Source of the DNA: Streptomyces sp. R21
GTDB taxonomy: Bacteria; Actinomycetota; Actinomycetes; Streptomycetales; Streptomycetaceae
Assembly: GCF_041051975.1 (NCBI RefSeq)
Contig: NZ_CP163435.1
Location: 9,516,501 to 9,580,500, forward strand
Reading direction: 5' to 3'
DNA: 64,000 bases
Position 1 is the first letter of the stretch; the number at the start of each line of letters is the position of its first letter. The notes below the pieces were generated by a model, which was not told where the DNA came from, ran no database searches, and worked only from the letters and a program-made list of their open reading frames with translations. The position numbers and the translations under genes are program-made. This document shows positions 35,091 to 44,309 of this stretch, in pieces.

Positions 35091-35972
35091 TCACAGGTCG
35101 AGCTGGTACTCCACTGCCTTGTGGGTGGGCAGATAGCCGAGCGTGTCGTTGATGCCGAGCATGGGCGCATTGCTGTCGGCGGTGTCGGTGAGCAGGCCCT
35201 CGAGCTCGGGGTGGCGCTGTCGGGCACGGCGGATGGACTCCGCCTTCATCCACAGCCCCAGGCCGTGGCCGCGGTGCTCGGGCAGCACACCGGTGCCGTA
35301 GTGCTGGGCATCGCCCCGGCCGTCGCCCGGCACCACGAGTTCGGAGAACCCGACGATCGAGCCGTCCGAGGTGTCCACCGCGGCGACGGTGTGGAGCAAC
35401 TCCCCGCGCTTCGCGACGGTTTCGGCCGCCGCGACGACACGCTGCACGTCCCACACGACCGTCCCGAAGTCGGTCCCCTCCATCGGCATGTCGTCCATCG
35501 CCCGCCGTGACTCGGCGAAGGTGCGGGCCAGTTCGGGCGGCACGATGCCGTCCCACTGTGTCAACGCGTAGCCCGGATGCGGGCGTTCCGCGATCTCGTC
35601 GATCCGGGCGAGATCCGCCTCGGCCAGCGGCAGACGGCTGTACGTCAGCGCGAGCACCCTGCGAAAGCCGCGCGCCGCCAGGAACGGATCGCCGGGGGAG
35701 CCGTCCTCGACCTGCGCCACGAGCGACCGCCGCCCCTCGCTGCGGGAGACGGCGACGGCCGCGTCCAGAAGTCGGCTGCCGACCCCCTGCCGCCGCTCGG
35801 CCGGGTGTACGGCGACCTCCACCTCGGCGAGGTGCTCCTGCCCTTCCTTGGTGAACAGCCGCAGATAGGCGGAGCCGACGGGAACTCCCTCCGCGCCGGC
35901 GGCCAGCCATGCCAGGCGGCGGCTGGAGGGGGTGGTGTCGGGGTCGGTCAGCGGTGTGATGCGCAGCGACAA
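35091..35972 (-). CDS. Two-domain GNAT acetyltransferase
   Basis: A 293-residue protein with two GNAT halves: N-terminal VEVAVHPAERRQGVGSRLLDAAV (acetyl-CoA loop R-R-Q-G-V-G) and C-terminal GTGVLPEHRGHGLGLWMKAESIRR (R-G-H-G-L-G), ending NAPMLGINDTLGYLPTHKAVEYQ, a signature of this tandem mycothiol-synthase-like class. The start is TTG at 35972 with GGAG 5 nt upstream. It could acetylate an aminoglycoside-like or metabolite amine. It is not MshD itself, which has different flanking genes and motifs. Confidence 0.82.
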   Translation of the reverse strand: MSLRITPLTDPDTTPSSRRLAWLAAGAEGVPVGSAYLRLFTKEGQEHLAEVEVAVHPAERRQGVGSRLLDAAVAVSRSEGRRSLVAQVEDGSPGDPFLAARGFRRVLALTYSRLPLAEADLARIDEIAERPHPGYALTQWDGIVPPELARTFAESRRAMDDMPMEGTDFGTVVWDVQRVVAAAETVAKRGELLHTVAAVDTSDGSIVGFSELVVPGDGRGDAQHYGTGVLPEHRGHGLGLWMKAESIRRARQRHPELEGLLTDTADSNAPMLGINDTLGYLPTHKAVEYQLDL

Positions 35973-36088
35973 GGTGTCTCCGGGTGATGGCTGGATGTGT
36001 GGGGGAGAAGCCCGCAGAACCTAGCCCCGCCGGTGCGCGACGGCAAGGGAATTAGGTGGGCATGGCGCGGCGCCCACCGCTTGCGTGC

Positions 36089-36133
36089 GGCGAGCGCTCA
36101 CCCTCGCGCATGGCGAGGCGCTCGCCCTCGCGC
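36089..36133. repeat. Two tandem 22-bp GC-rich repeats
   Basis: GGCGAGCGCTCACCCTCGCGCA (36089-36110) and GGCGAGGCGCTCGCCCTCGCGC (36112-36133) are near copies with internal inverted repeats, in the region downstream of the GlsB-like gene. It could act as its terminator. Confidence 0.5.
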
Positions 36134-36191
36134 GCGGCGCGGCGCCGATCCCTTCAGCGGCTCAGTGCGCCCGGCCGGGCGCAACGTCCCG

Positions 36192-36455
36192 TCAGCGGCG
36201 CGCCTTCGCGCGGTCCAAGGCGGCAACACCCAGTGCGGCCAGGCCTATTTGGATGAGCCATTCGATCCAGTCGATGCCCTTGGTGTCGGCCACGCCGAAG
36301 GCGGCCGCGATGCCCGCGCCGATGAACGCGGCCACGATGCCGACGAGTATCGTCCACAGGATGCCGATGCGCTGGCGCCCCGGGACGACGAGCCGGCCGA
36401 GGACACCGATGATGATGCCGATGACAATGGCACTGATGATGCCCGAGATCTCCAT
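36192..36455 (-). CDS. GlsB/YeaQ/YmgE-family membrane protein
   Basis: An 87-residue protein of three hydrophobic segments (GIISAIVIGIIIGVLGRLVVPG, IGILWTILVGIVAAFIGAGIAAAFGV, LIQIGLAALGVAAL), matching the GlsB/YeaQ stress-associated family in length and the RLVVPGRQ motif. ATG 36455 is preferred over GTG 36461 because AGAGGGG is about 6 nt upstream of it. The function is unknown beyond stress induction in several species. Confidence 0.88.
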   Translation of the reverse strand: MEISGIISAIVIGIIIGVLGRLVVPGRQRIGILWTILVGIVAAFIGAGIAAAFGVADTKGIDWIEWLIQIGLAALGVAALDRAKARR

Positions 36456-36685
36456 TTCCACCCCTCTTGGTCGGGTTCCCTGCAGCTAGAGGGTGCCCCC
36501 GTGACGCGAAGCCAGTCCGTTCGGTGTTCCACGGTTCGCAATGGGGCGCGGGCGGCCGCTGTTCAGAGCCTCGTTTGCCATGTACCGTTCAAGAATCTGT
36601 CGCCATAAGGACGGCCAACCGCCGTTCTACGCGCGGAGACTTGCGCCCGCACCGCCTCTCCCCATCCCTCACGGAGGTTCGCCGG

Positions 36686-38131
36686 ATGCACGGATTCAGA
36701 CGATCCCGCCACAGACTCGGCACGGCGCTGGCCGCGTTCGGCCTGCTCGCCACAGGTGCCGCCCTCCAGACGTCCGCCGCCACTCCCGCAGTTGCGGCCA
36801 CCACGCACCGGATCCTGTTCGACAACGCGCATGCCGAGACGGCCGGCAACGCGGACTGGATCATCTCCAGCAGCCAGCCCGACCCGCTCGGCCAGGACTC
36901 CTCCCCGTCCTCCGAGACGGACTGGACCGGCGCGCTGTCCTCGTGGGGCGTCGCCCTGCAGAAGACCGGCAGCTACAGCCTGAAGACGCTGCCTTCGGGC
37001 TCCAGCCTGGCCTACGGCGGCTCGACGGCCACAGACCTGTCGAACTTCGACACGCTCGTCCTTCCCGAGCCGAACACGCTGTTCACGACGGCCGAGAAGA
37101 CGGCCATCATGACGTTCGTGAAGAACGGCGGCGGCCTGTTCATGGTCTCCGACCACACCGGCGCCGACCGCAACAACGACGGCGAAGATGCGGTGGAAAT
37201 CCTCAACGACCTGATGACCAACAACAGCGTCGACAGCACCGACCCGTTCGGCTTCTCCATCGACTCGCTGAGCATCAGCTCCGACTACCCGAGCGCCATC
37301 TCCGACAGCACGAACCCGGTGCTGCACGGCTCGTTCGGCACGGTCAGCAAGAGCCTGATCGCCAGTGGTACGACGGCCACGCTGAAGCCCGCAGACAACT
37401 CGGCGGTCAAGGGCTTGCTCTACCGCACCGGCTACTCGGGCAACACGGGTGCGTTCTTCGCCACCAGCACCTTCGGCAGCGGCCGCGTGGCGTTCTGGGG
37501 TGACAGTTCGCCCATCGACGACGGCACCGGCCAGTCCGGCAACACGCTCTATGACGGCTGGAACGACACCGGCGCCACGAACGCCGCCCTCGCCCTCAAT
37601 GCCACCGAGTGGCTCGCCGGCGCCGGAAGCAGCGGTGGTGGCGGAGGTGGCGGCACCTGCACCGCGGCCCAGCTCCTCGCCAACCCCGGCTTCGAGTCCG
37701 GCAGCACTTCCTGGACCGCCAGCAGCGGTGTCATCACGACCGACAGCGGCGAGGCGGCTCGCACCGGCTCCTACAAGGCCTGGCTCAACGGCTACGGGTC
37801 CGCGCACACCGACACGCTCTCCCAGTCGGTGACCATCCCGTCGGGCTGCACGACCGCCGCCCTCACCTTCTATCTCCACGTCGACACGGCCGAGACGACC
37901 ACGAGCACGGCGTACGACACCCTGAAGGCGCAGGTGCTCAACAGCAGCGGCACCGTCCTGTCGACGCTGGCCACGTACTCGAACCTGAACGCGGCGAGCG
38001 GCTACACGCAGCGCAGCCTCAGCCTCGCGAGCTACGCGGGGCAGACGGTCACCCTCAAGTTCACCGGCACCGAAGGCTCCACGCTCCAGACGTCGTTCGT
38101 CCTCGACGACACGGCGCTCAATGTGAGCTGA
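36686..38131 (+). CDS. Secreted DUF4350-like protein with C-terminal CBM-like domain
   Basis: A 481-residue exported protein. The signal peptide spans about residues 1-40 (ALAAFGLLATGAALQTSAATPAVA). Residues 42-310 form a class-I-glutamine-amidotransferase-like fold with HRILFDNAHAETAGNADWI, TLVLPEPNTLFTTAEKTAIMTFVKNGGGLFMVSDHTG and FFATSTFGSGRVAFWGDSSP; no Cys-His-Glu triad is seen. A poly-Gly linker (GSSGGGGGGG) leads to a C-terminal Ig-like domain (CTAAQLLANPGFESGSTSW), common at the end of Streptomyces extracellular hydrolases. ACGGAGG lies close upstream of the ATG. Enzymatic activity cannot be assigned. Confidence 0.75.
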   Translation: MHGFRRSRHRLGTALAAFGLLATGAALQTSAATPAVAATTHRILFDNAHAETAGNADWIISSSQPDPLGQDSSPSSETDWTGALSSWGVALQKTGSYSLKTLPSGSSLAYGGSTATDLSNFDTLVLPEPNTLFTTAEKTAIMTFVKNGGGLFMVSDHTGADRNNDGEDAVEILNDLMTNNSVDSTDPFGFSIDSLSISSDYPSAISDSTNPVLHGSFGTVSKSLIASGTTATLKPADNSAVKGLLYRTGYSGNTGAFFATSTFGSGRVAFWGDSSPIDDGTGQSGNTLYDGWNDTGATNAALALNATEWLAGAGSSGGGGGGGTCTAAQLLANPGFESGSTSWTASSGVITTDSGEAARTGSYKAWLNGYGSAHTDTLSQSVTIPSGCTTAALTFYLHVDTAETTTSTAYDTLKAQVLNSSGTVLSTLATYSNLNAASGYTQRSLSLASYAGQTVTLKFTGTEGSTLQTSFVLDDTALNVS

Positions 38132-38162
38132 TCGGAGCGCTCTACGCGAGCTGAACGCAGAC

Positions 38163-38196
38163 GGGCGGGCCCGCCCTGACATGATCGGGCCCGCCC
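38163..38196. terminator. Shared hairpin between convergent secreted-protein and GH2 genes
   Basis: GGGCGGGCCC and GGGCCCGCCC form a perfect 10-bp stem between the stops at 38131 and 38203. Confidence 0.75.
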
Positions 38197-38202
38197 CTCC
38201 GT

Positions 38203-40932
38203 CTAGGCCGCCGGAACCGTCTTCTCCGGCGTGTTCCACCCCGAGATGCGCAGGTAGGGCGCCGACCCGTGCAGGTCCGCCGTGCGGTAGGTGACGGTCA
38301 GCGTCGTCGACTCGCCCGGCCACAGGCTGACTTGGTTGTCGGACCACTGAACCGGCAGCACCGGCTTGCCCGACGCGTCCACGAGATGGACGTCGGTCAG
38401 CAGCGAGGGAGTCCTGCCGCCGGCCGCGTTCCGCACGGTGACCCTCGTCGTCGACGTGCCGTCCTCCGCGGCCTCGGTCGTCGCGTCCGAGGCCGAAACC
38501 GGCACCTGGGCAAGGGCGTTGAGGCCCTTGAGGTCCGCGTAGCTCGTCGTCGGCGTGTAGTACCAGTCGGTGTTGGCCCAGTCGAGAGTGTCCGGCTTGG
38601 TCGAGAGCCAGTAGACGTTGCGGCTGACCTCCCGGCCCGCGGAATCGGTCAGCGTCAGGCGGGCGAGGTACGTCGTCGACAGTCCGCTGATCGAGGACGG
38701 CACGGTGAGCGCGGTGCTGTGCGCGCCGTCCCCGCCGACGCTCACACCGGCCGCCGACTTGTCGTACCGCTGCGAGCCGTCGGTGTTGAACAGCGTCACC
38801 CGGGCCGTGAGTCCGGAGGCGGCAGTATGCCGGTTGTTCACCACCACGACCGAGCGGCTGTCGTACGAGTACTGGACGTGCAGCGGCTCGTTCGCCTTCT
38901 TGGCGCCGAAGTAGGCGCCGCCCTGGTCAAGGTAACGGTCCATCAGCTGCCAGTGCAGTGAGGTCCACCCGCTGTTGAACATCCAGTAGACGACTCCGGT
39001 CGACGGCTTCGAGGCGTCGCCGGCGTTGCGCCCGTACGCCTCGAACTGCGCGCGCACGTTCTCGTACTGGGCGAGCTGCGCCTTGCGCACGTAGTCCGTG
39101 AGGCCGGTCGGGGCGCCGTAGCGTCCGGTCAGGGCGTTGTCGTAGAGCTTGAGGGTGCCGAAGGTCGACGACGGCGAGCGGTGGTACTGCTTGGCGTTCG
39201 GGTTCTTCCAGAGGGTGTCGAGTTCGGCGGGGGAGAGCATGCGGCGCAGGGTGTCGAGGGTGGGGATGTCGGGGCCCGCACTGGTCTCGGAGTTGAAGCC
39301 GGTGGCGCCGCCCTCACGCTTGGCGTACCAGTAGTTCGGCGGGATCCAGTCGTACGGGCCGGACATCTTCATGCCCGAACTGCCGCTGATGGGAGAGGAG
39401 TTGTCGGAGGCCGCGGCGACCACCGGGGTGGGCCAGTCGGCTGCCTCGAGGGCGTCCACGTAGTTCTTCTCGATCGTGGCGTCGGGGGCGAAGTCGCTGC
39501 CGATGAGGAACGAGATGACGCTCGGGTGGTCGCGCAGGCGGGCGGCCTCGGCGGTCATCGACGCCTTGGCGATCGGATAGTCGGCCGCGGTCCACTTGTC
39601 ACCGGACTCGCCGCCGTTGACGTTGCCCTCCCACTTGTCGCAGCACTCCCAGCCGGGCATCGTGAGGATGCCGTACCGGTCGGCGAGGTCGAAGAACTCG
39701 TCCGGCTCGATGTGGCCTTCCAGACGGATGGTGTTGAGGCCGAGGTCGAGCGCGTACTTCAGGCGGTCCTCGGCGTACGCCCGGTCCCAGCGCAGGAACT
39801 CGTCGGGCGACCAGCCGCCGCCCTTGATGAGCAGCTTGCGGCCGTTGACGCGGTACTGCCGGGCGCCGTCGGAGTTCAGCGGCGCCTGTACGTCACGGAT
39901 ACCGAAGCTCTCGTGTGCGGTGTCCGAGACGGTGCCGGCGACGGAGGCGGTCAGTTCGAGGCCGTAGAGGGGCTGTCCGCCCATACCCGCGGGCCACCAC
40001 ACTTTCGGCGCGGTGAGATGGAGCTGCGGGAAGTCGGCGGGCGTGAAGGTGACCGGCTTCGTCTCGTGGGCCGCGAGGGAGACGGGTTTGCTGACGGCCG
40101 CGGTGCCGATCGTGCCGGAGACCGTCGCGGTGACGGCGGTGTCCGAGTCGTTGCGGAGCCGCGCCTTGACCGTCAGGTCCGCTGAGGAGAGCGAGGGTAC
40201 GTCGAGCCGGGTCACCACGTGCGTGTCGCGCAGCGCGACCGGGCCGCCGCGGCGCACGAGGACGTCTCGGACGATGCCCATGTTCTCGTCGGGCGGCGGC
40301 TGGAGCCAGTCGATCCAGCCCATGGTCAGGTTCTTGTTCGGATCGTTGGGCTGGATGCGGAAGGCGACCGCGTTCGTGCCCGCACGGAGCAGCGAGGTGA
40401 TGTCCAACTCGTGGTGCGTGTACGCGCCTGCCACGTCCGCGGCCTGGGCGATCTGCCGTCCGTTGACATAGACGTCGGCCGCCGAGATCACTCCGCTGAA
40501 GTCCAGGTAGGTGCGCTCGGAGGTGTCGGCGACCGTGAAGTCCGAGCGGTACCACCACGGGACGTCGAAGCCGGCCTTCGGGATCTTCTGCTGGTTGGTC
40601 GAGTAGAACGGGTCCGCGTACGTCCCGCCTGCGAGCAGCGCGGCCAGGACGGTGGAGCGCGGGCCCGCCGGGTACCAGCCGCTCGCCGGATAGCCGGGGC
40701 TGGAGACGGCGGCTGCGGAGTCGGTCACCTTGGCCGTCGACTGGATGGCGTACCCGGAGAGCGGGGTGGTGCTGCCCGGAGCGGAGGCGACGGCGGTGGC
40801 CCGGGGGCCGGGGGAGCGGGAGGTCCCGGTGTCGTGGGCGCCTCTCCACGCGCTCGTGGTGAGGGTGCCGAGGAGGGCCAGGGCGACGGCCGCCGTGGCG
40901 AAGCGCCGTCTGGAGGCAGGGCGGTGGAACAC
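38203..40932 (-). CDS. csxA: Exo-1,4-beta-D-glucosaminidase, GH2
   Basis: A 909-residue exported enzyme. The signal peptide spans about residues 8-30, then GH2 sugar-binding and immunoglobulin-like domains (YLDFSGVISAADVYVNGRQIAQ), the TIM barrel and two C-terminal beta domains. In the barrel, the catalytic acid/base is Asp480 in FLIGSDFAPD and the nucleophile is Glu549 in FNSETSAG. The S-D at the acid/base position instead of N-E marks chitosan-type exo-glucosaminidases (CsxA). It releases GlcN from chitosan oligomers. The start is GTG at 40932 with AAGGAG 8 nt upstream. A ROK repressor and an APC permease lie beside it, and ROK-type operators flank the unit. Confidence 0.9.
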   Translation of the reverse strand: MFHRPASRRRFATAAVALALLGTLTTSAWRGAHDTGTSRSPGPRATAVASAPGSTTPLSGYAIQSTAKVTDSAAAVSSPGYPASGWYPAGPRSTVLAALLAGGTYADPFYSTNQQKIPKAGFDVPWWYRSDFTVADTSERTYLDFSGVISAADVYVNGRQIAQAADVAGAYTHHELDITSLLRAGTNAVAFRIQPNDPNKNLTMGWIDWLQPPPDENMGIVRDVLVRRGGPVALRDTHVVTRLDVPSLSSADLTVKARLRNDSDTAVTATVSGTIGTAAVSKPVSLAAHETKPVTFTPADFPQLHLTAPKVWWPAGMGGQPLYGLELTASVAGTVSDTAHESFGIRDVQAPLNSDGARQYRVNGRKLLIKGGGWSPDEFLRWDRAYAEDRLKYALDLGLNTIRLEGHIEPDEFFDLADRYGILTMPGWECCDKWEGNVNGGESGDKWTAADYPIAKASMTAEAARLRDHPSVISFLIGSDFAPDATIEKNYVDALEAADWPTPVVAAASDNSSPISGSSGMKMSGPYDWIPPNYWYAKREGGATGFNSETSAGPDIPTLDTLRRMLSPAELDTLWKNPNAKQYHRSPSSTFGTLKLYDNALTGRYGAPTGLTDYVRKAQLAQYENVRAQFEAYGRNAGDASKPSTGVVYWMFNSGWTSLHWQLMDRYLDQGGAYFGAKKANEPLHVQYSYDSRSVVVVNNRHTAASGLTARVTLFNTDGSQRYDKSAAGVSVGGDGAHSTALTVPSSISGLSTTYLARLTLTDSAGREVSRNVYWLSTKPDTLDWANTDWYYTPTTSYADLKGLNALAQVPVSASDATTEAAEDGTSTTRVTVRNAAGGRTPSLLTDVHLVDASGKPVLPVQWSDNQVSLWPGESTTLTVTYRTADLHGSAPYLRISGWNTPEKTVPAA

Positions 40933-41036
40933 GGTGGTCTCCTTGGGAGGTGGGGGAGCATCCGCGCTTCGGCACTGCGGGTCGGGGGAGGGGCGGGCAG
41001 GGGTGCAACGGGGGATCGAGCTGAGCAGGCAGTCAA

Positions 41037-41055
41037 GTTAGGAAACTTTACTAAC
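41037..41055. promoter_or_regulatory. ROK-type operator before the glucosaminidase gene
   Basis: GTTAGGAAACTTTACTAAC is a partial palindrome (GTTAG-N-AAA/TTT-N-CTAAC), 105 nt upstream of csxA. A 13-of-19 match in reverse orientation lies at 42454-42472 upstream of the ROK gene. Such TTAG..AAA..TTT..CTAA sites are typical of actinobacterial ROK repressors such as CsnR. Confidence 0.75.
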
Positions 41056-41232
41056 TGGGCCCACAAGCTAGGGCGCCGGGCAGGCCATGTCAATCACCGC
41101 CGTGCTGGACGGGAAGCTGCTCCGCGGGCGCAGGGCCGTGCCGTAGGGGGCCGCGCCGATTTGTGGGCAGGGGCCCCGCATCAGGGTCACCGCCCCGCGC
41201 CAAACGCTCAACTGGGCTTGCGGGGGCCGGAG

Positions 41233-42432
41233 TTATGAGGCCGACCGCCGCTCGAAGACCACGTCCCGCGCCGTCCCCAGCGCCGTCGCCACCGCGCCGA
41301 GCAGTACCGCGTCCTCGCCCAGCCGGCTCGGGACGATCTTCGGGCGCAGCGGCGTCAGGCCCCGCAGGGTCTCGCGCACCGGGCGCAGCAGCAGGTCGAC
41401 GCTGTGGCCCACGCCCCCGCCGAGCACCACCAGGTCGGGGTCGAGCACCGCGGCCGCCGCCGCCACGGTGTGCGCGATCCGCTCGCCCTCCAGCCGAACC
41501 GCCTCGACCGCGGCGGGATTTCCCTGCCGGGCCGCGTCGAACACGGCCTTCGCGGTGAGCTGCCCGGTCATCCCGAAGTGCCGCGCCGCCTCGACGACGG
41601 CCACCCCCGACACCGCGTCCTCCAGCGTGTCCGGCTTCTGCTGCCCCGGCCACGGGAGGAACCCGATCTCCCCGGCTCCGCCGTGCGCCCCGGTGAAGAG
41701 CCGGCCTTCACTGACGACGCCCATGCCGAGTCCGGTGCCGATCATGATGTACGTGAAGAGGCGGCTGCCCGCGCCCACGCCGTAGGTGTACTCGCCCAGC
41801 GCGGCCAGGTTGGCGTCGTTGTGGACCTCCAGCGGAATGGCCAACTCCTCCCGCATCCGGTCGAACAGGCCTGCGCGGCCCCAGCCGGGCAGATGCATCG
41901 CGTAGCGCACCCGACGCTGCTTCGCGTCGTACACCCCCGGCGTGCCCACGACCGCGTGCACCACCTCGTCCCGCTTCACGCCGGAGTTGGCGACGACCTG
42001 TTGTGCGGTGGCGACCACCAGGTCGGCCATGGCCCCCGAGGTGCGCGCACGGTTGCGTACGTCGGCACGCGCGACCACGGCCCCGTCCAGATCGGCGACC
42101 GCCACGCGCAGCCAGCCGCGGCCGATGTCGATGCCGAGCGCATAGCCGGCGGCGGGGTCGGGGGCGTAGAGCACGGCCACCCGGCCACGCTCGGGGGCAT
42201 GCGTGCCGACCTCGTGGACCAGCCCGGCCTCGGCCAGCGCGGCGAGGGCGCTGGAGACCGTCGGCTTCGACAGGCCCGTGTCGCGGGCGAGTTGGGCGCG
42301 CGAGGCGGCGCCGGTGGTGCGCAGCCGGTCGAGCAGCAGTCGCTCGTTGCTGCTCCGCAGCCGCTGACGGTTCCAGGGCTGTTCCGGCTGCTCTACGGCG
42401 TCGCTGGCGGGCATCGCACCATTCTCACGCAT
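41233..42432 (-). CDS. ROK-family transcriptional regulator (CsnR-like)
   Basis: A 399-residue protein with an N-terminal winged HTH (about residues 20-85: LDRLRTTGAASRAQLARDTGLSKPTVSSALAAL) and a ROK domain (LGIDIGRGWLRVAV near residue 115, AHGGAGEIGF near residue 240, VVLGGGVGHSVD near residue 340). The Cys-rich zinc motif typical of ROK kinases (CxCGxxGC) is absent after GEIGF, and the phosphate motif is degenerate, so it acts as a regulator, probably sensing an amino sugar. ATG 42432 is preferred because AAGAGGG lies 8 nt upstream; an in-frame GTG at 42441 has no room for one. It probably binds 41037-41055 and 42454-42472. Confidence 0.87.
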   Translation of the reverse strand: MRENGAMPASDAVEQPEQPWNRQRLRSSNERLLLDRLRTTGAASRAQLARDTGLSKPTVSSALAALAEAGLVHEVGTHAPERGRVAVLYAPDPAAGYALGIDIGRGWLRVAVADLDGAVVARADVRNRARTSGAMADLVVATAQQVVANSGVKRDEVVHAVVGTPGVYDAKQRRVRYAMHLPGWGRAGLFDRMREELAIPLEVHNDANLAALGEYTYGVGAGSRLFTYIMIGTGLGMGVVSEGRLFTGAHGGAGEIGFLPWPGQQKPDTLEDAVSGVAVVEAARHFGMTGQLTAKAVFDAARQGNPAAVEAVRLEGERIAHTVAAAAAVLDPDLVVLGGGVGHSVDLLLRPVRETLRGLTPLRPKIVPSRLGEDAVLLGAVATALGTARDVVFERRSAS

Positions 42433-42445
42433 TCGTGGCACCCTC

Positions 42446-42474
42446 TTGACGCATCTAGTAAGGCTCCTTAACTT
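42446..42474 (+). promoter_or_regulatory. Permease promoter containing a ROK operator in its spacer
   Basis: TTGACG (42446-42451), a 17-bp spacer and TAACTT (42469-42474) form a sigma-70-like promoter reading toward the APC permease. The spacer and the -10 hold the sequence 42454-42472 whose reverse complement GTTAAGGAGCCTTACTAGA matches the csxA operator. The site also lies 22 nt upstream of the ROK start on the other strand, so it can serve both autoregulation and control of the permease. Confidence 0.65.
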
Positions 42475-42588
42475 TATCGCCCAGTCAGCTCAGCCAGTTT
42501 CAGACAGCCCAGTCAGCCTCGCCGGGCGAGCCGAGGGGACCCAAGGGGAGCCCAGCGCCGGCCGGATGCCCGCCGCACTTGATCCGAC

Positions 42589-42613
42589 GGCCGACGGTCG
42601 ACGACCGTCGGCC
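42589..42613 (+). promoter_or_regulatory. Stable hairpin in the permease leader
   Basis: GGCCGACGGTC, GAC and GACCGTCGGCC form a perfect 11-bp stem in the roughly 215-nt leader between promoter 42446-42474 and the permease ATG, 80 nt before the start. A 10-nt CCCAGTCAGC also repeats in the leader (42480 and 42508). It could pause or terminate transcription. Confidence 0.5.
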
Positions 42614-42696
42614 GACATCGACCGGCCTCGACAGACGCCGACCGACATCGGCCGTCCCGCCGTACCCCTCCCCGTGTCCTGCCTCAGGAGGACCCC

Positions 42697-44151
42697 ATGT
42701 CCGCAAACCCGCCGCCCACCGGCGGTTTCGTCCGCCGCGTCGGCCTCTTCCAGGCCACCGCCATCAACATGAGCCAGATGTGCGGCATCGGGCCGTTCGT
42801 GACCATCCCGCTGATGGTCGCCGCGTTCGGCGGCCCGCAGGCGGTCATCGGCTTCGTCGCGGGCGCCCTGCTGGCGCTAGCCGACGGACTCATCTGGGCC
42901 GAGCTGGGCGCGGCCATGCCCGGCTCCGGCGGCAGCTACGTCTATCTGCGCCAGGCCTTCCAGTACCGCACCGGGCGGCTGATGCCGTTCCTGTTCGTGT
43001 GGACAGCCATGCTCTTCATCCCGCTGATCATGTCCACCGGTGTCGTCGGCTTCGTCCAGTACCTGGGCTATCTGGCGCCCGACATGGGCAGGACCACCGG
43101 CGACCTCGTCGGGCTCGGCATGGTCGCCCTGGTGGTCATCCTGCTCTGGCGCGGCATCGAGCACATCGCGCGGATCACCGCCGTGATGTGGGCCGTCATG
43201 ATCACGTCGGTCCTGCTGGTGATCCTGGCCGCGGCCACCGACTTCAGCCCGCACCTGGCCTTCACCTACCCGGCGCACGCCTTCGACTTCGCCGGCAACC
43301 GCTTCTGGCTCGGCTTCGCCGCAGGCCTGACCATCGGCATCTACGACTACCTCGGCTACAACACCACCGCCTACATGGGCGCCGAGATCAAGGACCCGGG
43401 CCGCATCCTGCCCCGCTCCATCATCTTCTCGATCGTCGGCATCATGGCGATCTACCTGCTGCTGCAGATCGGCACTCTCGGCGTCATCGACTGGCGCCGG
43501 ATGACCGACCCCGGCGACATCGCCTCCACCTCCGTCGCCTCCGCCGTCCTGGAGAAGACCTGGGGCAAGGGCGCCGCCGACACGGTCACCGTCCTCATCC
43601 TCATCACCGCGTTCGCCTCGGTCTTCACCGGCCTGCTCGGCGGCTCCCGAGTCCCCTACGACGCCGCACGCGAGCGCGTCTTCTTCCGCCCGTACGCCAA
43701 GCTGCACCCCCGGCACCGCTTCCCGATGCTGGGCCTGGCCACCATGGGCGTCGTCACGGCGATCGGCTTCCTCATCGGCCGCCACACCGACCTGGCCACC
43801 CTTATCCAGCTGCTCACCACAGTCATGGTGATCGTCCAGGCGCTGGCCCAGATCCTCGCCCTCTCGGTGCTGCGCCGACGCCAGCCGGGGCTGCGCCGCC
43901 CGTACCGGATGTGGCTCTACCCGCTGCCGAGCTTCATCGCCCTCGCCGGCTGGCTGACCATCTACGGCTACGCGGACAAGAACTCCCCGGGCCGCCACCC
44001 CATCGAATGGTCCCTGGCCTGGCTCGCCCTCGGCTGCGTCGCCTACGTCGTCTGGGCACGCCTGGAGAAGGTGTGGCCCTTCGGCCCGAAGGAGATCACG
44101 GAGGAGTACCTCGCCGCACCGACTCCGGACGCGGAGCCGGCCGGGACGTGA
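42697..44151 (+). CDS. APC-superfamily amino acid/amine permease
   Basis: A 484-residue integral membrane protein with about 12 helices. VGLFQATAINMSQMCGIGPFVTIPLMV at helix 1 carries the broken-helix G-I/C-G-P motif of APC transporters, and GLTIGIYDYLGYNTTAYMGAEIKDPGR is the helix 6 consensus. CAGGAGG lies just upstream of the ATG. The promoter carries the same operator as the glucosaminidase gene, so it could import an amine or amino sugar from chitosan breakdown, although APC proteins normally carry amino acids; this link is inferred from the shared operator only. Confidence 0.85.
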   Translation: MSANPPPTGGFVRRVGLFQATAINMSQMCGIGPFVTIPLMVAAFGGPQAVIGFVAGALLALADGLIWAELGAAMPGSGGSYVYLRQAFQYRTGRLMPFLFVWTAMLFIPLIMSTGVVGFVQYLGYLAPDMGRTTGDLVGLGMVALVVILLWRGIEHIARITAVMWAVMITSVLLVILAAATDFSPHLAFTYPAHAFDFAGNRFWLGFAAGLTIGIYDYLGYNTTAYMGAEIKDPGRILPRSIIFSIVGIMAIYLLLQIGTLGVIDWRRMTDPGDIASTSVASAVLEKTWGKGAADTVTVLILITAFASVFTGLLGGSRVPYDAARERVFFRPYAKLHPRHRFPMLGLATMGVVTAIGFLIGRHTDLATLIQLLTTVMVIVQALAQILALSVLRRRQPGLRRPYRMWLYPLPSFIALAGWLTIYGYADKNSPGRHPIEWSLAWLALGCVAYVVWARLEKVWPFGPKEITEEYLAAPTPDAEPAGT

Positions 44152-44211
44152 GGGGGGGGAGACATGGGGGTGGGCCCGAGAGAGACGGGCTCACTCTCGC
44201 CCCCACGTCCC
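44143..44211 (+). terminator. Long hairpin after the permease gene
   Basis: GGGACGTGAGGGGG (44143-44156) pairs with CCCCCACGTCCC (44200-44211) around an inner CGAGAG/CTCTCG helix. It overlaps the last codons of the permease. Confidence 0.65.
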
Positions 44212-44309
44212 GCTGGGCAGACGCCTTCCGTCACCCTTTGCACACCCGTCACCTGCGCAGTGGATCCCGATGCGCTTGTGACACGTCATAGGGGAAAGGA
44301 GGCCAACCC

